Source of the DNA: Chloroflexota bacterium
GTDB lineage: Bacteria; Chloroflexota; Limnocylindria; Limnocylindrales; CSP1-4
Length of the DNA: 37,365 nucleotides
Reading direction: 5' to 3'
Assembly: GCA_003141455.1 (NCBI GenBank)
Contig: PLMA01000028.1
Location: forward strand, 34,554 to 71,918
Shown: in pieces, positions 6,586 through 15,229 of the stretch
Position numbering within the stretch: position 1 is the first letter of the stretch
Layout of the letters: each line of letters begins with the position of its first letter
The notes under the pieces: generated by a model
Databases searched by the model: none
What the model was told of the DNA's origin: nothing
What the model saw: only the letters and a program-made list of their open reading frames with translations
Position numbers and translations under genes: made by a program

Positions 6586-8999
6586 GACCCTCGCCGAACG
6601 TCGAACGCGTAGTCCGGGCGATCGAGGTCCACGGCGTCGTCCAGGGCGTCGGCTTCCGGCCGTTCGTCTGGCGTCTTGCCGCTGAGCTCGGACTCGACGG
6701 CACGGTCGTGAATCGAGCCGGCCAGGTCGAGATCGAGATCGCCGGGCCGCAGGATGCGATCGAGGCCTTCGCCGGTCGACTCCTGTCGGACGCTCCTCCG
6801 CGCGCCCGCGTGGAGGAGGTCTTGGTCCGGAAGGCAGAGCGCGAGATCGCCACTGGCTCGGGGTTCGAGATCCAAGAGAGCGAGGCCGTCGCCTCGACCG
6901 AACGCCTCTTTCCGCCCGACATCGCCACCTGCGACGACTGCCTGCGCGAGCTGCTCGACCCGACCGATCGGCGGTATCGCTACCCGTTCACCAACTGCAC
7001 CAACTGCGGCCCGCGGGCCACGATCATCGAAGATCTGCCTTACGACCGGGCCAGGACCAGCATGCGCGAGTTTCCGCTCTGCGCGGCGTGCGAGGCGGAG
7101 TACCGCGACCCTGCCAACCGCCGCTTCCACGCCGAGCCCGTGGCGTGCCCGGACTGCGGTCCGCAGCTCAGCTACCGGAGACCGAGGGACGCTGCCCCGG
7201 CGGCACATCGGGAAGAGGCGCTGCAGGCTGCTCTGGCCGACCTTAGAGAGGGGCGGATAGTCGCGGTCAAGGGGCTGGGCGGCTACCACCTGGCCTGCGA
7301 CGCGACCGATCCGGTCGCCGTGGCCCGGCTCCGAGACCGCAAGCATCGCTGGGCCAAGCCGTTCGCGGTGATGGTCCGGGATATCGATAGCGCGAGGCGC
7401 CAGGCCGAGTTGTCGCCGGAAGAGGAAGCGCCGCTGACGTCACCGGCCCGGCCGATCGTGCTCGTGGAGCGGCGTCGGCAGGGCGAGCCGCAGCTGGCTG
7501 ATGGCGCGCCGCAGCTGGCCGATGCGGCGCCATCGCTGTGCGATGGCGTGGTGAACGCCGAACCGGAGCGCGCGGCCGCCCTGAATCGGCGCGTGGGGCT
7601 CTTCCTGCCGTACACGCCGCTGCACCACCTGCTGCTCGAGGGCTTGGGCCGGCCCATCGTCCTGACGAGCGGCAACCTCGCCGACGAGCCGCTGGCCACG
7701 GACGACGCCGAAGCCCTGGAGCGGCTGTCGGGGATCGCCGACTCGTTCCTGTCCCACGACCGTGAGATCCGGGCTCGCTACGACGACTCAGTGACCCGGG
7801 TCGTGGACGGGCGCGAGAGCCTGATCCGCCGCGCCCGGGGCTATGCGCCGGAGCCGCTCGACCTGCCGATCGCCACGCCGGAGCCGATCCTGGCGGTCGG
7901 CGCGGAACTCAAGCACACGTTTGCGCTGGCCCGCGGCCGGCGCGCCCATGTTGCCCCTCACACCGGCGACCTCGAGGACCTGCTTACGTACCGGGCGTTC
8001 GAGGGGAATTTGGCTCACCTGCGGCGCCTCCTGGACCTCGAACCGGCGTGGGTCGCCCACGACCTCCATCCGGGCTACCTCTCGACGCAGTACGCGGTCC
8101 GCAACTTCCCCGAGAACCGGCGCATCGGCGTGCAGCATCACCACGCCCACGTCGCTTCCGCGGCGGCCGAAGCCGGGCTGACCGGCGAGTTCATCGGTGT
8201 CGCATTCGATGGCCTGGGGATGGGCGACGACGGCACCTTCTGGGGCGGCGAGGTGCTCGTGGCCACTCTCGCCACTTACCGGCGGGCGGCACGGTTCGGT
8301 CGGGCGGCGATGCCGGGCGGGGCGCTGGCGATCAAGAAACCGTATCGGATGGCGCTCGGCTACCTGCTTTCGGCCGAGGCCTTCGAGCCCGAGGGCAGGG
8401 TCGCCGACTGGATCGACCCGGAGCTGACCCGGGCATTTCTGGATCGGCTGGACCCTCGCGAGGTCGAGGTCGTTCGAATCCAGCTCGCCCGCGGGCTCAA
8501 TGCCCCGGTGGCTTCATCGGCCGGCCGCCTCTTCGACGCCGCGGCCAGCCTGCTGGGTATCCGCGACGTCGCCGAGTACGAAGCTCAGGCGGCGGTGGAG
8601 CTGGAGTTGCTCGCGGAGGAGGGGAGCGTCCGACCTCTCCCGTTCGAGATCGTTCGGCGCGACGGCCTCTTTGTCTACGACCCGCGACCGACGCTCCGGG
8701 CGCTGCTGGAAGGCCGTTCCGAGGGAGTCCTAGTGGAGCGCCTGGCGGCCCGCTTCCAGGAGACCGTAGCGGCCGTCACCCGCGAGCTGTGCGGCGAGGT
8801 GCGAACGGCCACGGGCCTGCGTGCCGTGGCGCTCTCCGGCGGCGTCTTCCAGAATCAGTGGCTCGCGACCAGCCTCGTCCGGCGCCTGACCGGCGACGGC
8901 TTCGAGGTCCATACCAACCAGCGTGTCCCGGCGAACGACGGCGGGATCAGCTACGGTCAGGCCGCGGTGGCAGCCGCTCGCCTGGCCGGAGATACGTAG
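6582..8999 (+). CDS. hypF: Carbamoyltransferase HypF
   Basis: An 805-residue protein starting at GTG 6582. The N-terminal acylphosphatase domain (about 10-95) has VHGVVQGVGFRPFVWRLA. Two zinc fingers follow, with C117xxC120...C139xxC142 and C167xxC170...C189xxC192. Next is a YrdC-like domain (about 200-395, with KGLGGYHLACDA and the TSGNLADEP motif), and then a Kae1/TobZ-like carbamoyltransferase domain containing the metal-binding QHHHAHVAS. HypF uses carbamoyl phosphate and ATP to make the carbamoyl group that HypE converts to the cyanide ligand of the NiFe site. It is slightly longer than typical (about 750) because of a short repetitive stretch near residues 300-320 (repeats of PQLADGAPQLADAAP). 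Confidence 0.95.
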   Translation: MRPSPNVERVVRAIEVHGVVQGVGFRPFVWRLAAELGLDGTVVNRAGQVEIEIAGPQDAIEAFAGRLLSDAPPRARVEEVLVRKAEREIATGSGFEIQESEAVASTERLFPPDIATCDDCLRELLDPTDRRYRYPFTNCTNCGPRATIIEDLPYDRARTSMREFPLCAACEAEYRDPANRRFHAEPVACPDCGPQLSYRRPRDAAPAAHREEALQAALADLREGRIVAVKGLGGYHLACDATDPVAVARLRDRKHRWAKPFAVMVRDIDSARRQAELSPEEEAPLTSPARPIVLVERRRQGEPQLADGAPQLADAAPSLCDGVVNAEPERAAALNRRVGLFLPYTPLHHLLLEGLGRPIVLTSGNLADEPLATDDAEALERLSGIADSFLSHDREIRARYDDSVTRVVDGRESLIRRARGYAPEPLDLPIATPEPILAVGAELKHTFALARGRRAHVAPHTGDLEDLLTYRAFEGNLAHLRRLLDLEPAWVAHDLHPGYLSTQYAVRNFPENRRIGVQHHHAHVASAAAEAGLTGEFIGVAFDGLGMGDDGTFWGGEVLVATLATYRRAARFGRAAMPGGALAIKKPYRMALGYLLSAEAFEPEGRVADWIDPELTRAFLDRLDPREVEVVRIQLARGLNAPVASSAGRLFDAAASLLGIRDVAEYEAQAAVELELLAEEGSVRPLPFEIVRRDGLFVYDPRPTLRALLEGRSEGVLVERLAARFQETVAAVTRELCGEVRTATGLRAVALSGGVFQNQWLATSLVRRLTGDGFEVHTNQRVPANDGGISYGQAAVAAARLAGDT

Positions 9000-9056
9000 A
9001 GTGCGCAGTCGGGAACTGCGGCCCGGCGGCCGCGGGAACGGCAAGGAGAGCTTCGA

Positions 9057-9389
9057 ATGTGCCTAGGCATCCCCGGCAAGGTGGTCGAGATCCGCGACGA
9101 CGGTCCTCTGCGGATGGCCCTCGTCGACTTCGGGGGAGTGCGCAAGGAAGCTTGCCTGGCCTACGAGCCTGAGGTCGCGCTGGGCGACTACGTCATCGTC
9201 CACGTGGGCTTCGCCATCAGCCACCTGGACGAGGAAGAGGCGCTGCGGACGCTTGAGATGATTCGCGCGATCGACGCCGAAGGAATGGCGCAGGAGCTGG
9301 GCGCCATGGGCCCCGGCGAGGCGGCGGTGGGCGAGGCGGCGGTGGGCGGCTCGGGCGCGCCTCCGGGCGCCGGTTCGGGGGCCGCATGA
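9057..9389 (+). CDS. hypC: Hydrogenase maturation chaperone HypC
   Basis: A 110-residue HypC. The start MCLGIPGKV has the essential Cys2, and the family's [25 protein letters not shown] block follows (here [14 protein letters not shown]). HypC holds the iron with HypD while CN and CO are attached and then escorts it to the large subunit. The last 30 residues are a Gly/Ala/Pro-rich repeat ([14 protein letters not shown]) not found in standard HypC, probably a flexible tail created by local duplication. It overlaps hypD by ATGA. A purine-rich GGAGAG lies before the start. Confidence 0.93.
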   Translation: MCLGIPGKVVEIRDDGPLRMALVDFGGVRKEACLAYEPEVALGDYVIVHVGFAISHLDEEEALRTLEMIRAIDAEGMAQELGAMGPGEAAVGEAAVGGSGAPPGAGSGAA

Positions 9390-10522
9390 AGTACATCGAC
9401 GAGTACCGCGACGCGCAGCTGGCCCGCAAGCTGGTCGACGAGATCCACCGCGTCACCACCCGGCCGTGGGCGCTGATGGAGGTCTGCGGCGGCCAGACCC
9501 ACACTCTGGTCAAGCAGGGGATCGACGAGGCGCTGCCGAAGGGCGTGCGGATGATCCACGGCCCCGGCTGCCCGGTCTGCGTCACGCCGCTGGAGCAGAT
9601 CGACAAGGCGCTGGCAATCGCCGCCCGGCCGGACGTGATCTTCACCAGCTACGGCGACATGCTGCGGGTGCCCGGATCGACGACGGACCTGTTGAGCCTG
9701 AAGGCCCGCGGCGCCGACGTGCGGATCGTCTACTCGCCGCTGGACGCGGTTCGCATCGCGGCGGCCAATCCCGAACGCCAGGTCGTCTTCTTCGCCATCG
9801 GTTTCGAGACGACCGCTCCCGCCAACGCGATGGCGGTCTGGCAGGCGGCCCGCCTCGGCCTGGACAACTTCTCCGTCCTGGTCAGCCACGTGCTCGTGCC
9901 GCCGGCGATGAGCGCGATCCTCGAGTCGCCCACGAACCAGGTCCAGGCCTTCCTGGCCGCGGGCCACGTGTGCGCGGTCATGGGCTGGACCGAGTACGAA
10001 CCCATCGCGGAGCGCTACCACGTCCCCATCGTGGTCACCGGCTTCGAGCCGCTGGACCTGCTGGAGGGCGTCCTGATGGCGATCCGCCAGCTCGAGGAGG
10101 GCCGCGCGGTCGTCGAGAACCAGTACGCCAGGGCCGTGAAGCGGGAGGGCAACCGCGAGGCTCAGGAGGCGGTCTTCCGGGTCTTCGAGATCGGCGACCG
10201 CAAGTGGCGCGGCATCGGCATGATCCCGGCGTCGGGCTACCACCTTCGTCCGGAGTTCGCCAAGCTCGATGCCGAGGCGCGCTTCGACGTGGGCACGATC
10301 ACCACGGCCGAGCACCCGGCCTGCATAGCCGGGGCGATCCTGCAGGGGACCAAGACGCCACTCGACTGCACGGCCTATGGGGTGCTCTGCTCCCCGCAGA
10401 AGCCGCTCGGAGCGCCGATGGTTTCCAGCGAGGGCGTGTGCTCGGCGTATCACGCCGCGGGTCGAGGAGTCGCCACTCCCAGGGCGGTGCCGCTCTACGA
10501 GCTGACCCGGAGCGAGCCGTGA
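9386..10522 (+). CDS. hypD: Hydrogenase Fe-cyanide assembly protein HypD
   Basis: A 378-residue HypD of normal length. The conserved motifs are [11 protein letters not shown] (C34), [11 protein letters not shown] (C62, C65) and [11 protein letters not shown]. The C-terminal Cys set CIAGAILQG...DC...VLCSPQ...GVCSAYH ligates the [4Fe-4S] cluster. HypD is the scaffold that receives cyanide from HypE and iron with HypC. It is coupled to hypC (ATGA) and to hypE (GTGA). Confidence 0.95.
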   Translation: MKYIDEYRDAQLARKLVDEIHRVTTRPWALMEVCGGQTHTLVKQGIDEALPKGVRMIHGPGCPVCVTPLEQIDKALAIAARPDVIFTSYGDMLRVPGSTTDLLSLKARGADVRIVYSPLDAVRIAAANPERQVVFFAIGFETTAPANAMAVWQAARLGLDNFSVLVSHVLVPPAMSAILESPTNQVQAFLAAGHVCAVMGWTEYEPIAERYHVPIVVTGFEPLDLLEGVLMAIRQLEEGRAVVENQYARAVKREGNREAQEAVFRVFEIGDRKWRGIGMIPASGYHLRPEFAKLDAEARFDVGTITTAEHPACIAGAILQGTKTPLDCTAYGVLCSPQKPLGAPMVSSEGVCSAYHAAGRGVATPRAVPLYELTRSEP

Positions 10523-11619
10523 GCGAGCGACGACCAGCGGCGGATCCTTTTGGGTCGCCCCCGGACGCCCCGGATCCGGCGAACCTGGTCTGCCCGGCTC
10601 CGATTCCTGAACTGGCTCGGGTCCTGCTGGGCCACGGGTCGGGCGGCCAGCTCTCGGCGGCGCTGATGCGCGATGTGATCGGGCCGGCCCTGGCGGCCGC
10701 GGCCCCGGGCGGTCCACTGAACGATGCGGCTGTGGTGGAGGTGGCGGGCCAGCGCCTCGCCTTCACGACCGATTCGTTCGTCGTCAGCCCTCTTCAGTTC
10801 CCCGGCGGCGACATCGGCGAGCTGGCCGTCAACGGCACTGTCAACGACCTGGCGATGATGGGCGCGCAACCCCTGGCGCTCTCGCTTGCGTACGTGATCG
10901 AAGAAGGCCTGCCAGTGGACGACCTGCGTCGCGTGACCGAATCGGTGGCTCGGGCCGCCGTTCGGGCGGGAGTTCGAATCGTCACCGGCGACACCAAGGT
11001 GGTCGGCCGCGGGGCGGCGGACGGGCTCTTCGTCAACACCGCCGGCATCGGGCTGGTGGCGCCGGGGGTGACGGTTGGGGCGGATCGCGCCTCCATCGGG
11101 GATGCCCTCATCCTGTCCGGCCCGATCGGCTTGCACGGCGTCGCGATCATGAGCGTCCGTGAGGGGCTTGACTTCGAGGTGGAGATCGCCTCGGACACGC
11201 AACCGCTGAACGGACTCGTGGCCAGGATCGTGGCGGCCTGCCCGGAGGTCCGCGTCCTGCGCGACCCGACGCGCGGCGGCCTGGCCTCGGCGCTCAACGA
11301 GATCGCGTTCGCCTCCGGGGTGGGCATCGACCTTCGCGAGGAAACGATCCCGATCCCCGGTCCGGTTCGCGCCGCCTGCGAGATGCTCGGCCTGGATCCG
11401 CTCCACGTCGCCAACGAGGGCAAGCTCGTGGCCGTCGTGCCCGCCTCTGCCGTCGATGCCGTCCTGGCAGCCATGCGCGCCGTCCCCGAGGGAGCGGAAG
11501 CGGTGGAGATCGGCCGCGTCGTGGCGGACCATCCGGGGATGGTCGCGATGCGCACGATCGTGGGCTCGCAGCGGATCGTGGACATGCTCGTTGGAGAACA
11601 GCTTCCCCGAATCTGCTAG
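10519..11619 (+). CDS. hypE: Hydrogenase maturation thiocarbamate dehydratase HypE
   Basis: A 366-residue protein starting at GTG 10519, overlapping the hypD stop. It belongs to the PurM-like ATP-binding family: the start of the domain carries HGSGGQLS, followed by DAAVVE and [19 protein letters not shown]. It ends with LPRIC, the exact C-terminal PRxC tail whose terminal Cys is carbamoylated by HypF and dehydrated to thiocyanate. The first 35 residues are an acidic Pro/Asp-rich extension. It is the last gene of the hyp operon. No hydrogenase subunit, protease or hypB gene occurs in the window, so the target hydrogenase is encoded elsewhere. Confidence 0.94.
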   Translation: MSERRPAADPFGSPPDAPDPANLVCPAPIPELARVLLGHGSGGQLSAALMRDVIGPALAAAAPGGPLNDAAVVEVAGQRLAFTTDSFVVSPLQFPGGDIGELAVNGTVNDLAMMGAQPLALSLAYVIEEGLPVDDLRRVTESVARAAVRAGVRIVTGDTKVVGRGAADGLFVNTAGIGLVAPGVTVGADRASIGDALILSGPIGLHGVAIMSVREGLDFEVEIASDTQPLNGLVARIVAACPEVRVLRDPTRGGLASALNEIAFASGVGIDLREETIPIPGPVRAACEMLGLDPLHVANEGKLVAVVPASAVDAVLAAMRAVPEGAEAVEIGRVVADHPGMVAMRTIVGSQRIVDMLVGEQLPRIC

Positions 11620-11759
11620 CCAAGTGGGTGCCGGGCCCGCCGCCATTCGTTAGGCACTACAGCCGGTTCGCGCCCGTAGCGTCGGGTCGAGCGGCCACAG
11701 GAGCGCGCTCGCGCCGGCCGCCGTGCCATTCGGCCCGCAAGCTGGGGACTCCTGTACCT

Positions 11760-11775
11760 ATGCGCACCTGCGCAT
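11760..11775. promoter_or_regulatory. Candidate ArsR operator upstream of the first arsR
   Basis: An inverted repeat ATGCGCA-CC-TGCGCAT (7-2-7) ends 10 bases before the arsR start at 11786. Its place at the likely transcription start suggests autorepression by the adjacent ArsR. No experiment; symmetry and position only. Confidence 0.55.
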
Positions 11776-11785
11776 GTGACCAAGA

Positions 11786-12166
11786 ATGCATGCCATGGAT
11801 GAGGTGTACCGACTCCAAGCGGAAGTGCTCAAGACGCTCGCAAACCCCAAGAGGCTGGAGATCATCCACCTTCTGGCCGAGGGGCCACGCGAGGTCGGCA
11901 GACTGGCCGAGGAGCTTGGCATCAGCCAGCCCAACGTCTCCCAGCACCTGGCGCTGATGCGGTCGGCAGGCGTCGTCGAAGCGGAGCGGGCGGGCCGTGA
12001 GGTTCACTACCGCCTGAGCGACCCCGAGATCATCGTCGCCTGCGAAACCATGCGTGGCGTCCTCCTCCGCCGGATATCGCGCATCTCACAGGCCGCGACG
12101 CGAACCCCGGCTGAAGTCGTGGCGGAACGCGCGGCCGCGGCCGCTCCTAGTAAAGCGACTAGCTGA
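11786..12166 (+). CDS. ArsR/SmtB-family transcriptional regulator (copy 1)
   Basis: A 126-residue winged-helix repressor-type protein. The HTH is LAEELGISQPNVSQHLALMRSAGVVEAERAGREVHYRLSDPE (helix-turn-helix plus wing; about residues 40-80). It has one cysteine (around C90, in ACETM) in the helix that in other ArsR proteins holds sensing ligands, so the usual CVC metal motif of classical ArsR is absent. ATG 11786 or 11795 may be the start. It heads dsrE-tusA-dsrE2 with an 8-base gap, so it probably controls them. It is closely similar to the regulators at 14858 and 25592. Confidence 0.85.
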   Translation: MHAMDEVYRLQAEVLKTLANPKRLEIIHLLAEGPREVGRLAEELGISQPNVSQHLALMRSAGVVEAERAGREVHYRLSDPEIIVACETMRGVLLRRISRISQAATRTPAEVVAERAAAAAPSKATS

Positions 12167-12174
12167 GGACGACC

Positions 12175-12588
12175 ATGGACGAAACGATCTCCCTGGTGCT
12201 CTTCTCCGGCACGGACGATAAGCTCCAGGCCGCCGCGACCCTCGTCGCCGGTGCGGCCGCCCTCGGCAAGCCGGTGAAGATCTTCCTGCAGTACTGGGGC
12301 CTGAGCGCGTTCCGGGCCGACCGGATCGCGGCCGATCACGGCCTTGCACCTGAGGCCGGAGAGGCGGGCAAGCTCGCGTTCGACGCTGCCGCAAGGACAG
12401 GCCAGGCTCATTGGGCGGACGCGCTGCGCATGGCCAAGGAGCTCGGCGAGGTCGATATCCAGGCCTGCTCGGCGTCAATGGATCTCCTGAAGCTCAAGCA
12501 GTCGGATCTCGATCCCCTGGTGGACGGGATCGAAGGCGTGGCCGCCTTCTACATCAACGCCGGCGAGGGCCAGATCGTTTTCATCTAG
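12175..12588 (+). CDS. DsrE-family sulfur-carrier protein (copy 1)
   Basis: A 137-residue DsrE/DsrF/DrsH-like protein. The Rossmann-like N-terminus (ISLVLFSGTDDKLQAAATLVAGAAALGKPVKIFLQYWGL) is typical, and a single conserved cysteine, C98 (VDIQACSASMDLL), lies at the position of the persulfide-carrying Cys. GAGGAC ribosome binding site before ATG. Such proteins pass sulfane sulfur to or from TusA; tusA is the next gene. No membrane segments; cytoplasmic. The exact partner is inferred from the operon. Confidence 0.82.
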   Translation: MDETISLVLFSGTDDKLQAAATLVAGAAALGKPVKIFLQYWGLSAFRADRIAADHGLAPEAGEAGKLAFDAAARTGQAHWADALRMAKELGEVDIQACSASMDLLKLKQSDLDPLVDGIEGVAAFYINAGEGQIVFI

Positions 12589-12655
12589 ATCCCCCGATCG
12601 AGCCTGCCCGGGAAGGCGGGGCCGTAGACGGCTTATGACGAAAGGAACAGACCAG

Positions 12656-12892
12656 ATGGGCAATCTCGACATCAAGCTCAAGGTCGATGCAAGCGGCCTG
12701 TCGTGCCCGCTGCCGATCCTCAAGGCTGCTCAGGGAGTGAAGACGATCGCCCCAGGTGAACTCATGGAGGTCATCGCGACCGACCCCGGTTCGGTCAAGG
12801 ACTTCGCGGCATGGGCCGGTTCGACCGGCAACGCTCTCGTCGAGTCCGACTCGGCCGACGGCAAGTACCGCTTCGTATTTCGACACAAGTAG
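12656..12892 (+). CDS. tusA: TusA-family sulfurtransferase (copy 1)
   Basis: A 78-residue TusA-like protein with the CPxP motif: LSCPLPIL, C17 being the persulfide residue. The remaining fold (ELMEVIATDPGSVKDFAAWAGSTGNALVES) is standard. I chose ATG 12656 because AAAGGAA is 8 bases upstream; ATG 12635 in the same frame would add seven residues with no ribosome binding site. It sits between two DsrE-family genes, as in sulfur-oxidising TusA-DsrE-rhodanese relays. Confidence 0.88.
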   Translation: MGNLDIKLKVDASGLSCPLPILKAAQGVKTIAPGELMEVIATDPGSVKDFAAWAGSTGNALVESDSADGKYRFVFRHK

Positions 12893-12950
12893 GAACGACG
12901 CCGGGTGGTCCCCAGGCAGGTGACCGCCCGACCGCGAAAGGATCGACCGA

Positions 12951-13481
12951 ATGACCGCCGTGGCAACCGCTCCAACTGTCCAGGCTGCGTCCGAAGGCGC
13001 AGTCAAGACCAAGAAGCTCGTCATCATCGACTACAGCGGCGAGCTGGAGAAGACCTGGGCGACGATGATCCTGACCTCCACCGCGGCCGCCATGGAGATG
13101 GAAGTCTCGGTCTTCGTCACGTTCTGGGGGCTCCAGACCTTTGTGAAGGACAAGAAGCGCATCACGGGCCAGAACTGGATGCAGAAGATGATGTCCTTCA
13201 TGCAGCGGCCGGGCGCCAGCCATCGACACTTGAGCCAGATGAACTTCCTGGGAATGGGGCCCTGGATGATGTTCAAGCTGGCCAAGAAGTACAACGTCTC
13301 CAAGCCCAAGGACCTGCTCGAGATGTCTCAAGCCCTCGGTGTCAAGTTCTACCCGTGCCAGATGACGATGGACATGTTCGGCCTCAAGCGCGAGGACATG
13401 ATCGACGGCATGGAAGAGCCGGTCGGAGCAGCTACGGCGCTCCAGCTGATGACGGAGGCGGATTCCACGCTCTTCATCTAG
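12951..13481 (+). CDS. dsrE2: DsrE2-like protein (copy 2, DsrE/DsrF/DrsH-like family)
   Basis: A 176-residue protein of the DsrE2 group often annotated as peroxiredoxin-like. It has an Ala-rich N-terminus and then KKLVIIDYSGELEKTWATMILTSTAAAMEMEVSVFVTFWGL, a hydrophobic middle with several Met/Trp residues (FLGMGPWMMFKLAKKYN) that may be membrane-associated, and the conserved C136 in FYPCQMTMDMFG. GAAAGGA ribosome binding site 9 bases before ATG. DsrE2 proteins of Acidithiobacillus and Metallosphaera are membrane-bound in some species and bind thiosulfonate or persulfide through this Cys. Last gene of the arsR-dsrE-tusA-dsrE2 set. Confidence 0.85.
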   Translation: MTAVATAPTVQAASEGAVKTKKLVIIDYSGELEKTWATMILTSTAAAMEMEVSVFVTFWGLQTFVKDKKRITGQNWMQKMMSFMQRPGASHRHLSQMNFLGMGPWMMFKLAKKYNVSKPKDLLEMSQALGVKFYPCQMTMDMFGLKREDMIDGMEEPVGAATALQLMTEADSTLFI

Positions 13482-13539
13482 GCGAGGTTCGACCTGGCCG
13501 AGGCCGGGTGGGCGAGCCACTGGGCAACGGGGCGCGGCT

Positions 13540-13902
13540 TCAGCGCAGCAGGAATATGCTCGCCAGCAGAATCGCCAGCACGACTGCCGTGATCGCGGTG
13601 TAGAGGCGGTCGCCCTCAGACGCGAACGCGACCACCGACGCCGCCACTCGCACCACGGGCGTGGCCAGCAGCGTCAGGAGTCCGAGCTGGGCGATGGCAA
13701 GCGGCTCCAGGATCCCCAGGCGGGAGGTAAGCCCGCCGAAGTCGGTGGTCGGCGCGCTGGCCGTCGTGGCGACCCCGACAAGCGACCCCTGCCAGCCCAC
13801 TGCCAAAGCCGCAACGAAGCCCGCGCCGATGAGCGTGGCGCTGACGCCGACGCCCACCGCTAGGACCAGGCTCACCACCAGGCGAAAGCGCTGCGGGCTC
13901 AT
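13540..13902 (-). CDS. DUF1634 membrane protein
   Basis: A 120-residue membrane protein with about three transmembrane segments (roughly residues 8-36, 66-88 and 100-120). DUF1634 proteins are nearly always encoded next to TauE/SafE exporters, as here, where its ATG overlaps the stop of the exporter (ATGA). It probably forms part of the exporter. Convergent with dsrE2; the 58 bases between show no good terminator. Confidence 0.75.
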   Translation of the reverse strand: MSPQRFRLVVSLVLAVGVGVSATLIGAGFVAALAVGWQGSLVGVATTASAPTTDFGGLTSRLGILEPLAIAQLGLLTLLATPVVRVAASVVAFASEGDRLYTAITAVVLAILLASIFLLR

Positions 13903-14741
13903 AGTCCAAACCCCAATCCGCGGCCGATGGTCTCGAGACCCACGGCCACGAGCACCGGCAGGAAGATCAGTCGAACTGCGCGGTTGGACACCCGGTTGAG
14001 CAGCCGCGCCCCAATCAGCGCTCCAGCCAGCACGCCGAGCGCAACCGGCGCCGCGATCTGCGGATCGACGTCGCCACGGGCCAGGTAGATCCCGGCCGAG
14101 GCCGCCGCGGTGACGCCGATCATAAAGTTGCTGGTCGCCGAGCTAACCTTCATGGGCAACCTCATGGCCGCGTCCATGGCAATGACTTTGAGCACGCCCG
14201 AACCGATTCCGAGAAGGCCGGACACGACTCCGGCAATCCACATCAGGCCGAAACCGAGCGGCACGCGCCGGGCCGTATAGGGCACCTCCCGTCCAAGCCT
14301 GCGATCCGGGTAGGAGGACGAGAGCCTCAGACGCGTGGCCAGAGCGGATGGCGGCACGTTCGGCGGGACCTCCTCGCCCAGCCGGCCGAGCTGCACGCCG
14401 GCCGACAGGAGCAGCACCGCGCCGAGCAGCAAGTAGAGCAGCGCCGGCGCAACCATCGCAGCCAGCAACGCTCCCGTCACCGCGCCCGAGGTCGTGGCCA
14501 GCTCGAGGAACATGCCGATCCGCATGTCGGTCATGCGGTCGCGGACGTAGGCGGCGGCCGCGCCGGAGCTGGTCGCGATGACCGAGACGATGCTGGCGCC
14601 GACCGCGAGGTGGATGTCCACGCCGAACACGAAGGTCAGGGCGGGGATCACGAGAATCCCTCCCCCAACTCCGGCCAGCGACCCGATCAGGCCGGCGCAC
14701 ACGCTGACGGCGAATATGCCGAGGTCGGCTTGCGGGGTCAT
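13899..14741 (-). CDS. TauE/SafE-family sulfite/organosulfonate exporter
   Basis: A 280-residue polytopic membrane protein with the TauE/SafE hallmark repeats: IGSLAGVGGGILVIPALTF in the first half and SGLLGIGSGVLKVIAMDAAMRLPMK in the second, about eight helices. Family members export or import sulfite, sulfonates or similar anions. It is transcribed divergently from the second arsR across a 116-base region carrying a perfect 14-bp palindrome, so it is probably in the same regulon. Start ATG 14741; GTG 14747 is an alternative and neither has a clear ribosome binding site. It fits a role in removing sulfite made by sulfane-sulfur oxidation, which is inference. Confidence 0.85.
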   Translation of the reverse strand: MTPQADLGIFAVSVCAGLIGSLAGVGGGILVIPALTFVFGVDIHLAVGASIVSVIATSSGAAAAYVRDRMTDMRIGMFLELATTSGAVTGALLAAMVAPALLYLLLGAVLLLSAGVQLGRLGEEVPPNVPPSALATRLRLSSSYPDRRLGREVPYTARRVPLGFGLMWIAGVVSGLLGIGSGVLKVIAMDAAMRLPMKVSSATSNFMIGVTAAASAGIYLARGDVDPQIAAPVALGVLAGALIGARLLNRVSNRAVRLIFLPVLVAVGLETIGRGLGFGL

Positions 14742-14783
14742 CGGCACAAAGGGAATATCGACACGGAGGTATCCCTTGTCAGC

Positions 14784-14797
14784 TACTTGCGCAAGTA
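14784..14797. promoter_or_regulatory. Perfect 14-bp palindrome, candidate ArsR operator
   Basis: TACTTGCGCAAGTA is perfectly palindromic. It overlaps the -35 element of the rightward promoter and lies between the divergent TauE/SafE gene and the second arsR. A bound ArsR dimer here could block both directions. Confidence 0.65.
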
Positions 14798-14815
14798 TGC
14801 AACCAGTGCTAGTAT
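14788..14815 (+). promoter_or_regulatory. Candidate sigma-70-type promoter of the second arsR operon
   Basis: A -35 TTGCGC (14788-14793) and -10 TAGTAT (14810-14815) are separated by 16 bases. The -35 is embedded in the 14-bp palindrome, which argues for repression by the ArsR. The start codon is 42 bases downstream with a GAGAGG ribosome binding site. Confidence 0.6.
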
Positions 14816-14857
14816 ACCCGGGTCGGTCCCACCGGCAAGGCACGGCGAGAGGCACCA

Positions 14858-15229
14858 ATGAACGATAAGGCGAATCGGGACCCCGAGCGCTACCGGCTCC
14901 ATGCCGAAGTCTGCAGAGTCCTCACAGATCCCAAGCGGCTGATGCTCCTAGATGTCCTCCGCGAGGGCGAGCACTCGGTCGGCGAGCTTGCCGATGAACT
15001 GGGCTGCAGTCTCGCCAACGCCAGCCAGCATCTGGCTGTCCTCCGGTCGGCCGGCCTCGTCGATACGCGTCGCGACGGCACCACGATCCGGTACCGCCTG
15101 GCCGAGCCGTCTCTCATAGCGGCCTGCGATGTCATCCACGAGATCGTGGAGCGGCGCCTGGCGAGAAACTGGTCCTCGATTGCCACACCGCCGGACGGTG
15201 CTGCCGCCGGGATCTCGAGCCGATCATGA
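14858..15229 (+). CDS. ArsR/SmtB-family transcriptional regulator (copy 2)
   Basis: A 123-residue winged-helix regulator. HTH region: VGELADELGCSLANASQHLAVLRSAGLVDTRRDGTTIRYRL. It has three cysteines (C19, C50 in the HTH, and one in the AACDVI segment aligned with the single Cys of the other two copies), so a Cys-pair redox or persulfide sensor of SqrR/BigR type is possible. It heads an operon of DUF302, glutaredoxin, rhodanese and further genes; its stop overlaps the DUF302 start (ATGA). A 14-bp palindrome lies upstream. Confidence 0.86.
   Translation: MNDKANRDPERYRLHAEVCRVLTDPKRLMLLDVLREGEHSVGELADELGCSLANASQHLAVLRSAGLVDTRRDGTTIRYRLAEPSLIAACDVIHEIVERRLARNWSSIATPPDGAAAGISSRS

Noticed and set aside
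6453..7346. Long open frame on the minus strand opposite hypF
   Set aside because: Mirror of hypF codons: no family motif, and hypF on the plus strand has complete domain structure. High GC makes long antisense frames common here.
9466..10518. Frame upstream of hypE continuing through hypD
   Set aside because: It is an alternative reading of hypD rich in Arg/Gly/Pro; hypE starts at GTG 10519, with the usual GTGA overlap.
13482..13539. Possible terminator between dsrE2 and DUF1634
   Set aside because: CCTGGCC-GA-GGCCGGG has a loop too short for a good hairpin and no T-tract.
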